A DNA stretch of 64,000 nt from Nioella sediminis (GTDB lineage Bacteria; Pseudomonadota; Alphaproteobacteria; Rhodobacterales; Rhodobacteraceae), in contig NZ_MNBL01000032.1 in assembly GCF_001879695.1 (NCBI RefSeq), positions 41,255 to 105,254 on the forward strand, given 5' to 3'. Below the pieces are notes generated by a model that made no database searches, had not been told where the DNA came from, and was given only the letters and a program-made list of their open reading frames with translations. Numbering within the stretch: the first letter of the stretch is position 1; each line of letters starts with the position of its first letter. The translations under genes were made by a program, and so were the position numbers. Shown piece by piece: positions 8,397 through 16,732 of this stretch.

Positions 8397-9470
8397 TCAG
8401 AGATCCAGCCGACCCGCTCGGATCTGGCTCGGCGTTGCGTTCAGGCGGCGGGCGCAATGCCCCGACAGGCTTGCAGCGCTTGAAAAGCCTGCCGCATAGG
8501 CGATGGCGGTCACCGATCTGGCACTGTTGCGCAGCATCCAGACCGCGGCCCTAAGCTTCATGTCGATCATGTAGGACTTGGGCGACATGCCGACCTGTGC
8601 CTTGAACAGACGCAGGAAATGCCGCTCCGTCAGGCCAAGTGACGCGGCGATCTGGCCGATCCGGGGGGTTTCGGTCGCGCGTTGGTCCAGCATCACAAGC
8701 GCCTTCTGCACCCTTGGATCCGTGGCCTCGATATGACGCGACAGGCCCACGCGTTGCAGTTCCCCAAGCCCCGTGCCTTCTGTCAGGGACAACTGGTGTA
8801 CCGCCTTTGCGGCCCTGTCCGGCCCGAAATGATCGCGGATGAGCCGGGTCATGAATGACAGGATCGAGATGCCGCCGGGGATCGTTACGATGCCCTCTTC
8901 CCCTTCGTAATCGGATCGGGTCGTTGCCCGGTGATTGGGGAAATGCAGCTTGAAATCCGCCTCGTGATAGGGGTGGATGCAGGCAATCTGCCGGTCGAGC
9001 AGCTTTTCCTGCGCAAGGATGAAGCTGCCGGTACAGACCCCGGCGATGGTGCGGCCAACCCTATGGGCCGCGTGGATGTAGCGCCGATGTGCCGCCGGGG
9101 CAGCATCGATGTCCTTCAGCAGCCCGCCCACTACGAAGAGAATGTCAAACTCTCCGGGGTGAACATAGTCGTGGGTCGTGCCCACCTCGATCCCGCAGCT
9201 CGCACGGATGCGAGCGCCGGGCGGCCCGAGGATGTGCCACCGGACGTAACGCTGCTGCGAATGATCGCCGTAATCGCCCGCATGGCGCAGGCTTTCGACG
9301 ATGCCCGTCAGCGACATCATCGGGAAGGTCGGCCAGAGCAGAATCCCAACCGTGAGCGACACGGACCGGCTGTCGGATCGGTCCAGCCGCGCATCCCAGA
9401 TCCTGTCCAGCCAGTCGACATAGGACAGGTCGGAGGCGGGGCTTGGCGGGTGATCTGGGATCAAGGGCAC
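8397..9470 (-). CDS. GlxA-type transcriptional regulator (DJ-1/PfpI domain + AraC HTH)
   Basis: A 357-residue regulator. Residues ~38-215 form a DJ-1/PfpI-like domain with the nucleophile-elbow-type GVCTGSFILA. Residues ~250-350 form an AraC/XylS DNA-binding domain with IAASLGLTERHFLRLFKAQVGMSPKSYMIDMKL and a second HTH around SVTAIAYAAGFSSAASLSGHCARR. GlxA-family regulators commonly control amine or amino-compound transport and catabolism. It is divergent from, and 130 bp away from, the amino-acid-type ABC operon starting at 9600, which is its likely target. Shorter starts within the first ~30 residues are possible. Confidence 0.85.
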   Translation of the reverse strand: MPLIPDHPPSPASDLSYVDWLDRIWDARLDRSDSRSVSLTVGILLWPTFPMMSLTGIVESLRHAGDYGDHSQQRYVRWHILGPPGARIRASCGIEVGTTHDYVHPGEFDILFVVGGLLKDIDAAPAAHRRYIHAAHRVGRTIAGVCTGSFILAQEKLLDRQIACIHPYHEADFKLHFPNHRATTRSDYEGEEGIVTIPGGISILSFMTRLIRDHFGPDRAAKAVHQLSLTEGTGLGELQRVGLSRHIEATDPRVQKALVMLDQRATETPRIGQIAASLGLTERHFLRLFKAQVGMSPKSYMIDMKLRAAVWMLRNSARSVTAIAYAAGFSSAASLSGHCARRLNATPSQIRAGRLDL

Positions 9471-9599
9471 CTCTCGGAGTCTGTTTTCCTAACATAATGT
9501 CCGATTTCCGAAAGACCATCCCGAAAACACACCTCTACCAAGAAGGCACCGGACACGGGGCGCACCAGCGATCCGGGTCGCTCAACAAGGGAGACTGAT

Positions 9600-10475
9600 A
9601 TGTTCAAGAGGCGTAATTTCATTGCCGGTGCCGCTGTGGTCGCGGCAATGGCAGCTGCGGGGCCGACCCTGGCGCAATCGGAAGCCTTCGACCTGGTCGA
9701 AGACGGGCACATGACGGTGGCGTTCACCGGCGACATGCCGGGCTCGGGCTGGCAGGATGGCCGCCTGATCGGCTATGACGGCGAAATCATGCAGCGCATC
9801 AGCGAACGGCTGGGGCTGGAGGTCGCGCCGGCGCTCATGGAGTGGTCTGGCACCATCGCATCGGTGCAGGCGGGCCGCGTCGACGTGATGCTCGGCACCA
9901 TGGGCTGGACCGAGCAGCGCACCCAAATCATGACGCTGTCGGAGCCGATCCACTACTTCCGCAATGGCATCATGCAGTCTGTCGATACCGACTGGGACAG
10001 CCTCGCCGACCTGGAAGGGCGCACCGTGGGCACCATCACCGGCTTTTCCTTCGTGCCCGAACTGCGCGCGATCCCGGGGCTGGAGCTGAACCTCTACGAC
10101 ACGTCCGATGCGGCGGTGCGCGACCTGCTGGCAGGCCGGATCGAAGCGGTCATCGGCGATCCGCCGGTGATCGGCTACGCGATCAGCCAGAACCCCGATT
10201 GGGGCATGCAGTTCCTCGCCTTCACCGACAACAACCCCGATTTCCCGCTGCTGACCGGGCTCGGCCAGACGGTGTTCGGCTTCAACCAGGCGGATGACGA
10301 CCTGCGCCAGGCAGTGGACGAGATCATTCTTGAAATGTGGTCCAGCTGCGAGATGGCCGAGATCGGCGCGCGCTACGGGCTTGTCGGTGATGTCTGGTAC
10401 AGCGCCAACGGCGAGAATTTCCGTGCGGGCGTTGACCGCCCCGAGGATTACGCCCTGCCCGAGTGCTCCAGCTGA
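9600..10475 (+). CDS. Polar amino-acid-type ABC transporter, periplasmic binding protein
   Basis: A 291-residue family-3 solute-binding protein. It has a Tat/Sec-like leader (MFKRRNFIAGAAVVAAMAAAGPTLAQ), then lobes with DGEIMQRISERLGLEV, VQAGRVDVMLGTMGWTEQRTQIMTLSEPIHY and LEGRTVGTITGFS. The long C-terminal tail (residues ~250-291) is typical of some opine or amine-type binders. It is the first gene of a four-gene transporter operon (9600-12627) followed by a peptidase-like amidotransferase. Ligand unknown; the neighbouring gamma-glutamyl hydrolase-like gene points to an amine or amino-acid conjugate. Confidence 0.87.
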   Translation: MFKRRNFIAGAAVVAAMAAAGPTLAQSEAFDLVEDGHMTVAFTGDMPGSGWQDGRLIGYDGEIMQRISERLGLEVAPALMEWSGTIASVQAGRVDVMLGTMGWTEQRTQIMTLSEPIHYFRNGIMQSVDTDWDSLADLEGRTVGTITGFSFVPELRAIPGLELNLYDTSDAAVRDLLAGRIEAVIGDPPVIGYAISQNPDWGMQFLAFTDNNPDFPLLTGLGQTVFGFNQADDDLRQAVDEIILEMWSSCEMAEIGARYGLVGDVWYSANGENFRAGVDRPEDYALPECSS

Positions 10476-10543
10476 TCCCATCGGACCGAGACCTTCGGGG
10501 CGGCCCCGTGCCGCCCCGGATACCCGGTGAAAGGAAGCCTTCC

Positions 10544-11302
10544 ATGTCAAACCCAATCCTGTCCGTCAGCGGGCTTCACAAGTCCTACGGTGCTGTCGAA
10601 GTGCTCAAAGGCATCGATTTCGAGGTGTCTCCGGGCGAAAAGATCGCGCTGCTTGGCCCGTCTGGGTCGGGCAAGTCGACCTGCCTGCGCTGCGTGAACT
10701 TCCTGGAAACGCCCACGCGGGGGGAAATCCTGCTGGACGGGGAACGTGTAGGCGTCGGGTCGGGCGGACGCGCGATGAACAACCGGGATCTCGCGCCGCA
10801 GCGGGCGCAGATGGGCATGGTGTTTCAGGGCTTCAATCTCTGGCCGCATCTGAGCGTACGGGACAATATCGCCATCGCGGTGCGCAAGGTCCAGAAATCC
10901 AGCGCCGCCGAGGCGCGCGACCTGGCCGAGGCGATGCTGGCCAAGGTGCACATGGCCGAAAAGGCCGACGCGATGCCCGGTCAGCTTTCAGGTGGCCAGC
11001 AACAGCGCGTCGCCATCGCCCGTGCATTGGCGCAGCGGCCGAAACTGATGCTCTTCGATGAGCCGACCTCGGCGCTCGACCCCGAGCTAGTTGGCGAGGT
11101 GCTGAACGTCATGCACGAACTGGCCGACGAAGGCCGGACGATGCTGATCGTCACACATGAGATCGCCTTTGCCCGCGACGTCGCTGACCGGGTGCTGTTC
11201 CTCTACGATGGCGTGATCGAAGAGGAAGGCCCGGCGCGCCAGGTCATCGAAACCCCGCAGAAGGACCGCACCAAGGCGTTCCTGAGCCGCATGAACGGCT
11301 GA
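10544..11302 (+). CDS. Polar amino-acid-type ABC transporter ATP-binding protein
   Basis: A 252-residue ABC ATPase of the GlnQ/HisP class. It shows Walker [10 protein letters not shown] (near 37-45), a Q-loop in [14 protein letters not shown], signature [15 protein letters not shown], Walker [15 protein letters not shown] and the H-loop in [10 protein letters not shown]. The ATG at 10544 has an AAGGAAG Shine-Dalgarno; the frame is open further upstream but would run into the binding protein gene. It energises the two permeases encoded immediately downstream. Confidence 0.92.
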   Translation: MSNPILSVSGLHKSYGAVEVLKGIDFEVSPGEKIALLGPSGSGKSTCLRCVNFLETPTRGEILLDGERVGVGSGGRAMNNRDLAPQRAQMGMVFQGFNLWPHLSVRDNIAIAVRKVQKSSAAEARDLAEAMLAKVHMAEKADAMPGQLSGGQQQRVAIARALAQRPKLMLFDEPTSALDPELVGEVLNVMHELADEGRTMLIVTHEIAFARDVADRVLFLYDGVIEEEGPARQVIETPQKDRTKAFLSRMNG

Positions 11303-11306
11303 TCCC

Positions 11307-11963
11307 ATGGACTTCCTGACCTCGACCATTCTGCCCGGCTTGCTGACCGGGGCGACGGTGACGATCACTGTGACGCTGGCCTCGCTCGCCATTGCCGCGA
11401 CGCTCGGTTTCCTGCTGGCGCTTGTGCGTGAGTTTTCCGGCTTGCGCCTGCTGAACTTCGCGATCGACGCCTATGTGGAATATCTGCGCAACATCCCGGC
11501 GCTGAGTCACCTCTTCATCCTCTATTTCGGGCTGGCCTCCATCGGCTTTGCGATCACCTCGATCCCCGCCGCGATCATCGGCCTGGGGTTGGTCGGTTCG
11601 GCCGTGACCTGCGATATCTACCGCTCCGGCTTTTCCGCGCTTGGAAAGGGTCAAAGCGAGGCGGCCCTGGCCGTGGGCATGACGCCGATGCAGGTGATCT
11701 GGCTGATCCTGTCGCCGCAGGCCTTCCGGGTCGCGTTGCCGCCACTTGGCAACTACGCGCTGCAACTGCTCAAGGACACGTCCGTCGTGTCGGCCATCGC
11801 CGCGCCCGAGATCATGTTCTACGCCCGCTCGATGGTGACATCGACCTTCCAGACGACGCTGATCTATTCCTCGGCGGCGCTGATCTACCTCGCCATGAGC
11901 CTACCGCTGGCCTGGGGCGTGACCCGGCTTGAAAAACGGTTTGGAGGCGCGACCGATGTTTGA
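11307..11963 (+). CDS. Amino-acid ABC transporter permease subunit 1
   Basis: A 218-residue HisM/GlnP-type integral membrane protein with about five TM segments. The permease EAA loop is present: EAALAVGMTPMQVIWLILSPQAFRVALPPLGN. It starts 4 bp after the ATPase stop and overlaps the next permease by 8 bp, so the two permeases are translationally coupled and probably heterodimerise. Confidence 0.9.
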   Translation: MDFLTSTILPGLLTGATVTITVTLASLAIAATLGFLLALVREFSGLRLLNFAIDAYVEYLRNIPALSHLFILYFGLASIGFAITSIPAAIIGLGLVGSAVTCDIYRSGFSALGKGQSEAALAVGMTPMQVIWLILSPQAFRVALPPLGNYALQLLKDTSVVSAIAAPEIMFYARSMVTSTFQTTLIYSSAALIYLAMSLPLAWGVTRLEKRFGGATDV

Positions 11964-12627
11964 ATTCCTCTCCGTCTTTGTTCAATACGCGGACCAATGG
12001 GGCCCCCGCCTGGCAGAGGCCGCCGTTGTCTCCGCCCGGATTTCGCTGCTCGGCTTCGCCCTCGCGGCGGTGGTAGGGCTGGTCCTGGCGCTTATGCAGG
12101 ACACGTCCAGCGCGCTGTTGCGCGGAGTGGCGAAGGGCTACGTGATCTTCTTTCGCGGTGTGCCGGTGCTGGCGATCCTGTTCCTGATCTATTTCGGCCT
12201 GCCCGGCATCGGGGTGGTGTTCGATGCGGAACCGGCGGCGATCGTCGGGCTTGGCCTGGCCTTCGCGGCACAGATGGCCGAAGTGTACCGTGCCGGGCTG
12301 TCCGCCATTCCCAAGGGCCAGTGGGAGGCCGCGCGGAGCGTCGGCTTCCTGCCCGGGCAGGTGCTGTTCCTGATCATCCTGCCACAGGTGGCGCGCATCG
12401 TTGCCGCGCCGGTGATCGTCACTTTCGTGGCGCTGCTGAAGGACAGCTCGCTCGCCTCGCTGATCACGGTGAACGAGCTTGTTCTGGAAGGCCGCGCGCT
12501 GGCGACGGAGTATTTCCTGCCGCTTCACATCTACATCTGGGTCGGCGTGATGTATTTCATCATTGCCTTCCCGCTGTCGATGCTTGCCAAGCTGCTGTCG
12601 CGGCGGGCCAGGTTAGGCACGCGCTGA
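11956..12627 (+). CDS. Amino-acid ABC transporter permease subunit 2
   Basis: A 223-residue HisM/GlnP-type permease paralogous to its upstream neighbour. The EAA loop reads WEAARSVGFLPGQVLFLIILPQVARI. The start ATG at 11956 lies inside the end of the previous gene (8-bp overlap); a longer in-frame start at 11929 is less likely because it lacks a ribosome-binding site and would extend the overlap. Confidence 0.9.
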   Translation: MFEFLSVFVQYADQWGPRLAEAAVVSARISLLGFALAAVVGLVLALMQDTSSALLRGVAKGYVIFFRGVPVLAILFLIYFGLPGIGVVFDAEPAAIVGLGLAFAAQMAEVYRAGLSAIPKGQWEAARSVGFLPGQVLFLIILPQVARIVAAPVIVTFVALLKDSSLASLITVNELVLEGRALATEYFLPLHIYIWVGVMYFIIAFPLSMLAKLLSRRARLGTR

Positions 12628-12628
12628 G

Positions 12629-13339
12629 ATGCCCGGTGTTCAACATCCCCCCCTGATCGGTGTGACCGTCGATCACCATGACGCAGAGCCTCCGAGCGAA
12701 GCCACCTACACGGTACGCCGAAACTATGTCGATGCGCTGAATGAGGCCGGGGCGGCCGCGGTCCTGTTGCCCTTCGACCGGGCTGCGGTGCCCCGCTACG
12801 CCGAACTCTGCGACGGGCTGCTCGTCACCGGGTCAATTCCGGGGCATCCCGGATCCACCGAACGGCAGATGTTCGACAAGGCGATGATCCGGGCTGTGAT
12901 GGACCGGGAACGACCAGTGCTGGGAATCTGCAACGGCTTGCAGATGATGGGGCTGGTGCTTGGCGGTCGGGTGGTCGATGTCGCCGCGGGCCCGCACGGC
13001 CCCGATCACGCGGGCGACTGCATCGCCGAACGGCTGGTCCATGGCATTCGGATCGCGGATGACGGACTTTTGCACCGGATCGGAATGTCGGTCGGGGACA
13101 AACACGGACATTCCGTCAACAGCCTGCACAGGCAGGCACTGGACAGAAGCGGCGCATACACGGTCAGCGCCGAGGCCGACGACAAGGGAGTCGAAGCCAT
13201 CGAGCTGCCCGGCCACCCCTTCGCCCTTGGCGTCCAGTGGCACCCGGAATACCGCTTGACCGCATTGGACCGCGCAATCCTCGCTGCATTCGTCGCCGCC
13301 TGCCGCCCCGCGCGGGCGTCGACGCTGCACCCGGATTGA
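12629..13339 (+). CDS. Peptidase C26 / class I glutamine amidotransferase-like hydrolase (PuuD-like)
   Basis: A 236-residue protein related to gamma-glutamyl-gamma-aminobutyrate hydrolase. The catalytic triad is visible: nucleophile Cys101 in GICNGLQ, and His205/Glu207 in VQWHPEY. Family members hydrolyse gamma-glutamyl conjugates in polyamine (putrescine) or amine catabolism. The ATG lies one base after the permease stop, so it is the last gene of the transporter operon. The combination suggests import of a gamma-glutamylated or amidated amine followed by hydrolysis. This is an inference from context. Confidence 0.82.
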   Translation: MPGVQHPPLIGVTVDHHDAEPPSEATYTVRRNYVDALNEAGAAAVLLPFDRAAVPRYAELCDGLLVTGSIPGHPGSTERQMFDKAMIRAVMDRERPVLGICNGLQMMGLVLGGRVVDVAAGPHGPDHAGDCIAERLVHGIRIADDGLLHRIGMSVGDKHGHSVNSLHRQALDRSGAYTVSAEADDKGVEAIELPGHPFALGVQWHPEYRLTALDRAILAAFVAACRPARASTLHPD

Positions 13340-13517
13340 AAGTGACGCTGATACGCCGGGTGGGCTGACCTGCGGAGCCGAAGCGCGAAAACAGAAGGTT
13401 CGCCCGCGTGTCACCAGCCATGGTATCGTGGCCATCCTTGCCCCCACTGCACCGGGGCGCGGATCTCGGGCTTCCCGAAAACCAGTATCGTTTTATGTCA
13501 GCAGGTTAGCCGTGAAG

Positions 13518-13531
13518 TGGCGGAGACGAAG
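13518..13531. other. Attachment site, tRNA-distal copy
   Basis: TGGCGGAGACGAAG is identical to the 3' terminus of the tRNA-Ser gene at 21513-21526. The flanks diverge immediately on both sides, as expected of an att core. It lies 143 bp upstream of the integrase start. Confidence 0.75.
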
Positions 13532-13545
13532 TCTGCCTCTGCCAT

Positions 13546-13642
13546 TTCCAGCATGTTCCGAAAAGGTCTCGAAACCGTCTATTTTCCCCTATTTTACAAG
13601 ACCATTAGTTCCAGAAGGTTCCTTCACATTCCTGATTGTTCC
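13546..13642. promoter_or_regulatory. Three TTCC-N6-TTCC motifs between att and integrase
   Basis: TTCCAGCATGTTCC (13546-13559), TTCCAGAAGGTTCC (13609-13622) and TTCCTGATTGTTCC (13629-13642) share TTCC, six bases, TTCC. The first is identical to a copy at 15950-15963 upstream of the AlpA-like gene. They look like binding sites of one protein, most simply the AlpA-like protein or another directionality factor, acting both at the attachment site and at its own promoter. Confidence 0.5.
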
Positions 13643-13650
13643 TGCTATAA

Positions 13651-13674
13651 GTGGGGGGACAAATGGGGGAACAT
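13651..13674 (+). repeat. 12-bp tandem G-rich repeat, left end of element
   Basis: GTGGGGGGACAA and ATGGGGGAACAT are adjacent 12-bp units immediately before the integrase ATG. A related perfect 12-bp tandem repeat is near the other end (21436-21459). They are candidate integrase arm-type sites; the G-rich units also provide a Shine-Dalgarno for the integrase. Confidence 0.45.
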
Positions 13675-14892
13675 ATGGCCCGTGACACCGGAATGAGACG
13701 ACCCGAGAAAGCCCTGACAGCGCAAGAGGTCAGAACGGCAAGCGAACCTGGCAAGTATTTCGACGGGCATGGCCTCTACCTTCTCGTGAAATCGAACGGC
13801 GCACGGTCATGGGTGCAGCGCATCGTCATTCGCGGCAAGCGGCGGGAAATGGGGCTTGGCAGCGCATCGCTTGTGTCGCTCAAGGAAGCTCGTGAACAAG
13901 CCATTGCCAACCGCAAGCTGGCGCGCGCTGGGGGCGACCCGATCCAAGCCAAGCGCGAGTCTGAGGCCGTGCTGACCTTCGAGGAAGCCGCCCGCAAGGT
14001 GCATGAGTTGCACCGGCCTACATGGCGCAATCCCAAACACGCGGCGCAATTCCTCTCTACGCTTGAAACCTACGCCTTCCCCCACATCGGGCGCATCAAG
14101 GCGGCAGACGTGAACACGGCAGACGTATTGCGGGTTCTCTCACCGATCTGGACCGAGAAGCCCGAAACCGCGCGCCGCGTTCGTCAACGGATCGGCACCG
14201 TGATGAAATGGGCTGTCGCGCAAGGCTGGCGGCAGGACAACCCGGCAGAGGCCATAGACCGCGCCCTGCCCAAGACAGAGCGTGTGAAGGCCCACAGGAA
14301 GGCCCTGCCCTATCAGGACGTGCCAGCTTGCCTTGAGGCCGTGCAAGCGTCCAAGGCCGGGGAAATCACCAAGCTGGCGTTTGAGTTTCTCGTGCTCACC
14401 GCGACCCGATCCGGGGAAACCCGCAATGCAGTTTGGGATGAAATCGACATGAAGGCTGGTGTGTGGACCATTCCGGCCCAGCGCATGAAGGCGAAGAAGG
14501 AACACCGCATCCCGCTTTCCGCCCGCGCGATAGAAATCCTTGAGGCCGTGAAAGCACTAGGCGACGGATCTGAGCTTGTGTTTCCCGGCACGAAACTCGG
14601 AAGGCCCTTATCTGACATGACCCTTTCCAAGTTGGTGAAAGAGTTGGGCTTCGACGTAGATATTCACGGGTTCCGCACGTCTTTCAGAACATGGACGCAG
14701 GAGCGAACAACCTATCCGCGCGAGGTGGCAGAGGCAGCCCTAGCGCACAGCATCAAGGACAAGGCAGAGGCGGCTTATGCCCGGTCGGACGTTTTTGAGA
14801 AGCGACGGAAGATGATGGGGGCTTGGGCGCAGTGTCTCAATGGAGTGTCTGCAAGTGAAAGTAACTTGGTGAGATTAGGTGCAAATTCATGA
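13675..14892 (+). CDS. Tyrosine recombinase / integrase, P4-type (DUF4102 arm-binding domain)
   Basis: A 405-residue phage integrase. The N-terminal DUF4102-like arm-binding domain (about 10-95) has DGHGLYLLVKSNGARSW and KRREMGLG. The core-binding domain is at ~100-200. The catalytic domain shows Arg245 (TATRSGE), His331 and Arg334 (HGFRTSFRTW), His358 (ALAHSI) and nucleophile Tyr368 (AAYARSD). All active-site positions are intact, so the protein may be functional. ATG 13675 is preceded by GGGGGAA; in-frame alternatives are ATG 13663 and GTG 13651, but those lie within the repeat. It catalyses integration at, and excision from, the tRNA-Ser att site. Its stop overlaps the next gene by 4 bp. 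Confidence 0.93.
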   Translation: MARDTGMRRPEKALTAQEVRTASEPGKYFDGHGLYLLVKSNGARSWVQRIVIRGKRREMGLGSASLVSLKEAREQAIANRKLARAGGDPIQAKRESEAVLTFEEAARKVHELHRPTWRNPKHAAQFLSTLETYAFPHIGRIKAADVNTADVLRVLSPIWTEKPETARRVRQRIGTVMKWAVAQGWRQDNPAEAIDRALPKTERVKAHRKALPYQDVPACLEAVQASKAGEITKLAFEFLVLTATRSGETRNAVWDEIDMKAGVWTIPAQRMKAKKEHRIPLSARAIEILEAVKALGDGSELVFPGTKLGRPLSDMTLSKLVKELGFDVDIHGFRTSFRTWTQERTTYPREVAEAALAHSIKDKAEAAYARSDVFEKRRKMMGAWAQCLNGVSASESNLVRLGANS

Positions 14893-15857
14893 ACAACGGA
14901 GAAAAGAACCGGAAAACTATTGTCCAAAATGTTCACGTAAATCATTGGACCCGCGACTCTCTCGGATTCCCAAAAGTTGCCTTTGAAGGCCAAGAGCAGC
15001 CCGCAGAAGTATGGGCTGTTCATTTCACCGTACGTGAGGGCATGTTGCCCGAGAAATCGTTCTTCGAGCTTTTTTTAACTGAGGAGGAAGCCAATCAAAA
15101 AGCTGACGCTTTTCCAGCTGGTTCAGAGTACGAAGAAGTTTCGCGGCAATGGCTCAAGACCCAAGGAGAGGACTTTTTTCGCAAGATTATCGACACGGGA
15201 GGCATGTTTCTCGGAGCGGGTGACGAGGACCTATACCTCCCTTGGAAAGTGCTTGTTGACGGAGGAATCACTGCCCCCAATGGGGTTCATGTTTCGCAGA
15301 AAGTTTTAGATCGCCTTGGACAAGAACGCATTGAAGGGCTGAAGAACCGCTTTGGAGATAATTGGGAAGCAGCAGCAGAATTTGAGTATTGCTGGCTAGA
15401 AACGCACCATTCATCGGCAGTTTGCATAGCTGCTGAATGCCGCTATCACTACTTCATTTCCGGGAATGAGTTTGCGGCAGGTTACCTGCTGCGTGACTTA
15501 GAAGTGCTGGTTCACGGTGTCGAAAAAGAGGCGTCAAAGGCCATTCAAATGCGGCAAAATGCAGGAAAAGCGGGCAGCGCGCAATCATCCAAGTCTCGTG
15601 AGGCTCGCAGATCAGCTCTTGTCGCAGCGATGGAAGATGTTGCAGCACGAAATCCAGACATTGCGAAGCTTGGTGAAGCTGCGTTGACTGGTCTAGCTTT
15701 GAATCAAAGCGTTAAAGCTGAACCCAAACTTTGGCGACAAGGAAAAGGGCAAGCATCGGAATATGTGGGGGAAGTCAGACGAGGCGAGGCTGGCGGCGAA
15801 ATGCAAGCTCGCTATCGTGCAATCTTTGGCCACAAACCGCCTAAGCAGTTCCCGTAA
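14889..15857 (+). CDS. Hypothetical protein of the integrated element
   Basis: A 322-residue soluble protein that I do not recognise. It begins with an ATGA overlap on the integrase stop, so it is translationally coupled to it. No signal peptide, membrane segment or familiar catalytic motif is visible. The first half is mixed alpha/beta in character with aromatic-rich stretches (WAVHFTVREG, FEYCWLETHHSS). The last third is basic and Ala-rich (QMRQNAGKAGSAQSSKSREARRS), which might bind nucleic acid. Codon use and GC are lower than in chromosomal neighbours, consistent with transfer. Phage-island proteins often sit in this position, but the function is unknown. Confidence 0.7.
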   Translation: MNNGEKNRKTIVQNVHVNHWTRDSLGFPKVAFEGQEQPAEVWAVHFTVREGMLPEKSFFELFLTEEEANQKADAFPAGSEYEEVSRQWLKTQGEDFFRKIIDTGGMFLGAGDEDLYLPWKVLVDGGITAPNGVHVSQKVLDRLGQERIEGLKNRFGDNWEAAAEFEYCWLETHHSSAVCIAAECRYHYFISGNEFAAGYLLRDLEVLVHGVEKEASKAIQMRQNAGKAGSAQSSKSREARRSALVAAMEDVAARNPDIAKLGEAALTGLALNQSVKAEPKLWRQGKGQASEYVGEVRRGEAGGEMQARYRAIFGHKPPKQFP

Positions 15858-15949
15858 AATGGGCTGCCGCCCAAGCATGTTTCCCAGAAACTGAAACCGC
15901 ATAAGCAGCTGATTTTGAGCGTTAACTTGCTCCATGTCGTGCGGCATTC

Positions 15950-15963
15950 TTCCAGCATGTTCC
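15950..15963. promoter_or_regulatory. TTCC-N6-TTCC motif upstream of the AlpA-like gene
   Basis: TTCCAGCATGTTCC is identical over 14 bp to 13546-13559 beside the attachment site. It lies 24 bp before the AlpA-like ATG, overlapping where its promoter should be. It supports autoregulation plus action at the att site by one DNA-binding protein. Confidence 0.5.
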
Positions 15964-15986
15964 AACAAGCATGAGGAATAGCCGAA

Positions 15987-16172
15987 ATGGCAGAAAAACT
16001 ATACCGCCGCACTTCGGTGGAATGCATTACGGGCCTGAGCCGCAGCAGCATCTATCAACAAATGAATGACAAGTCGTTCCCCCGCCCCATCCGCATCGGA
16101 CGCCGCGCCGTTGCATGGCGCGAGAGCGACATTGAAGCTTGGCTCGCAGCTCGCCCCATCGCCACCACCTAA
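15987..16172 (+). CDS. AlpA-family DNA-binding protein (candidate excisionase/regulator)
   Basis: A 61-residue MerR-like winged-helix protein. The AlpA pattern is clear: YRRTSVECITGLSRSSIYQQM (helix-turn-helix), then FPRPIRIGRRAVAWRESDIEAWL. AlpA proteins activate integrase expression or act as excisionases in P4-like elements. A sequence motif shared by its upstream region and the attachment site suggests it could do both jobs here. A short inverted repeat (GAAACCC at 16176-16182 with GGGTTTC at 16198-16204) directly follows the gene. Confidence 0.88.
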   Translation: MAEKLYRRTSVECITGLSRSSIYQQMNDKSFPRPIRIGRRAVAWRESDIEAWLAARPIATT

Positions 16173-16271
16173 GAAGAAACCCCGCCACTAGGGACGAGGG
16201 TTTCAGTCAAATTCACAAACATAGACTAGCCTTCCGCTCCCTCTGGTGCAACGCCAAGAGGCACTCAAGAC

Positions 16272-16565
16272 ATGACCACACATCAACGCTGGTTCTCAAA
16301 CCCGACCCAGATCTATTGGACCTGCAAAGCCTTGATCGAAGGCAGGACCATTTCGCACAAAACGGAAATCCGAGAGGTGAAGGGCTGGCGGCTCGCCGCT
16401 ATCGTCCATCGCCTCAAGGACAGCTTCAACTGGCCTATTGTGACCGAATTTCGCGGGCCTGATAGCATTGCCCACTATCGTCTCTCCCCCGGCACCGATC
16501 CGTCGCGCCTGAAATTCCCCCCCAGCGCCAAGCAACTCCTGGATGAAGTCATGGGGCGGGAATGA
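16272..16565 (+). CDS. Small winged-helix-like protein of the element
   Basis: A 97-residue protein typical of phage and island early regions. It has an N-terminal HTH-like helix pair (KALIEGRTISHKTEIREVKGWRLAAIVHRLKDSFNWPI) followed by a short beta wing ending YRLSPGTDPSRLKFP. Such proteins pick between helix-turn-helix modules controlling element gene expression; I cannot assign a target. Its stop overlaps the next, 56-codon gene by ATGA, so the genes are coupled. Confidence 0.7.
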   Translation: MTTHQRWFSNPTQIYWTCKALIEGRTISHKTEIREVKGWRLAAIVHRLKDSFNWPIVTEFRGPDSIAHYRLSPGTDPSRLKFPPSAKQLLDEVMGRE

Positions 16566-16732
16566 CTCGCTACAGAATGAAGCCACATCAAGGGCAATGG
16601 TGGCTTTACGCAATGAAGCCCGCTCACAGCGCGCAGGAGGCGGCACAGCTCGCCCTATGCACTTGCGGCAACCCAATCACCCTGCGACGCGTTCTGCGTG
16701 CCCTACAGCACCTAGAGGCCCATAATGGGTAA
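16562..16732 (+). CDS. Small hypothetical protein (56 aa) inside an overlapping gene chain
   Basis: A 56-codon open frame that starts with the ATGA overlap on the preceding gene and ends 8 bp inside the following one, so all three genes are coupled. The product begins MTRYRMKPHQGQWWLYAMKP. It contains a CTCGNPITLRRVLRALQHLEAHNG-like tail that resembles a helix-turn-helix (ITLRRVLRALQHL), with a CxC pair. The exact fit between two overlap junctions and the codon pattern argue that it is a real gene although very short. Function unknown; a small DNA-binding or anti-repressor role would fit. Confidence 0.6.
   Translation: MTRYRMKPHQGQWWLYAMKPAHSAQEAAQLALCTCGNPITLRRVLRALQHLEAHNG

Noticed and set aside
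13340..13517. Possible gene remnant left of the attachment site
   Set aside because: The 178 bp contain no frame with coding character and no clear homology; I regard it as plain chromosomal flank.
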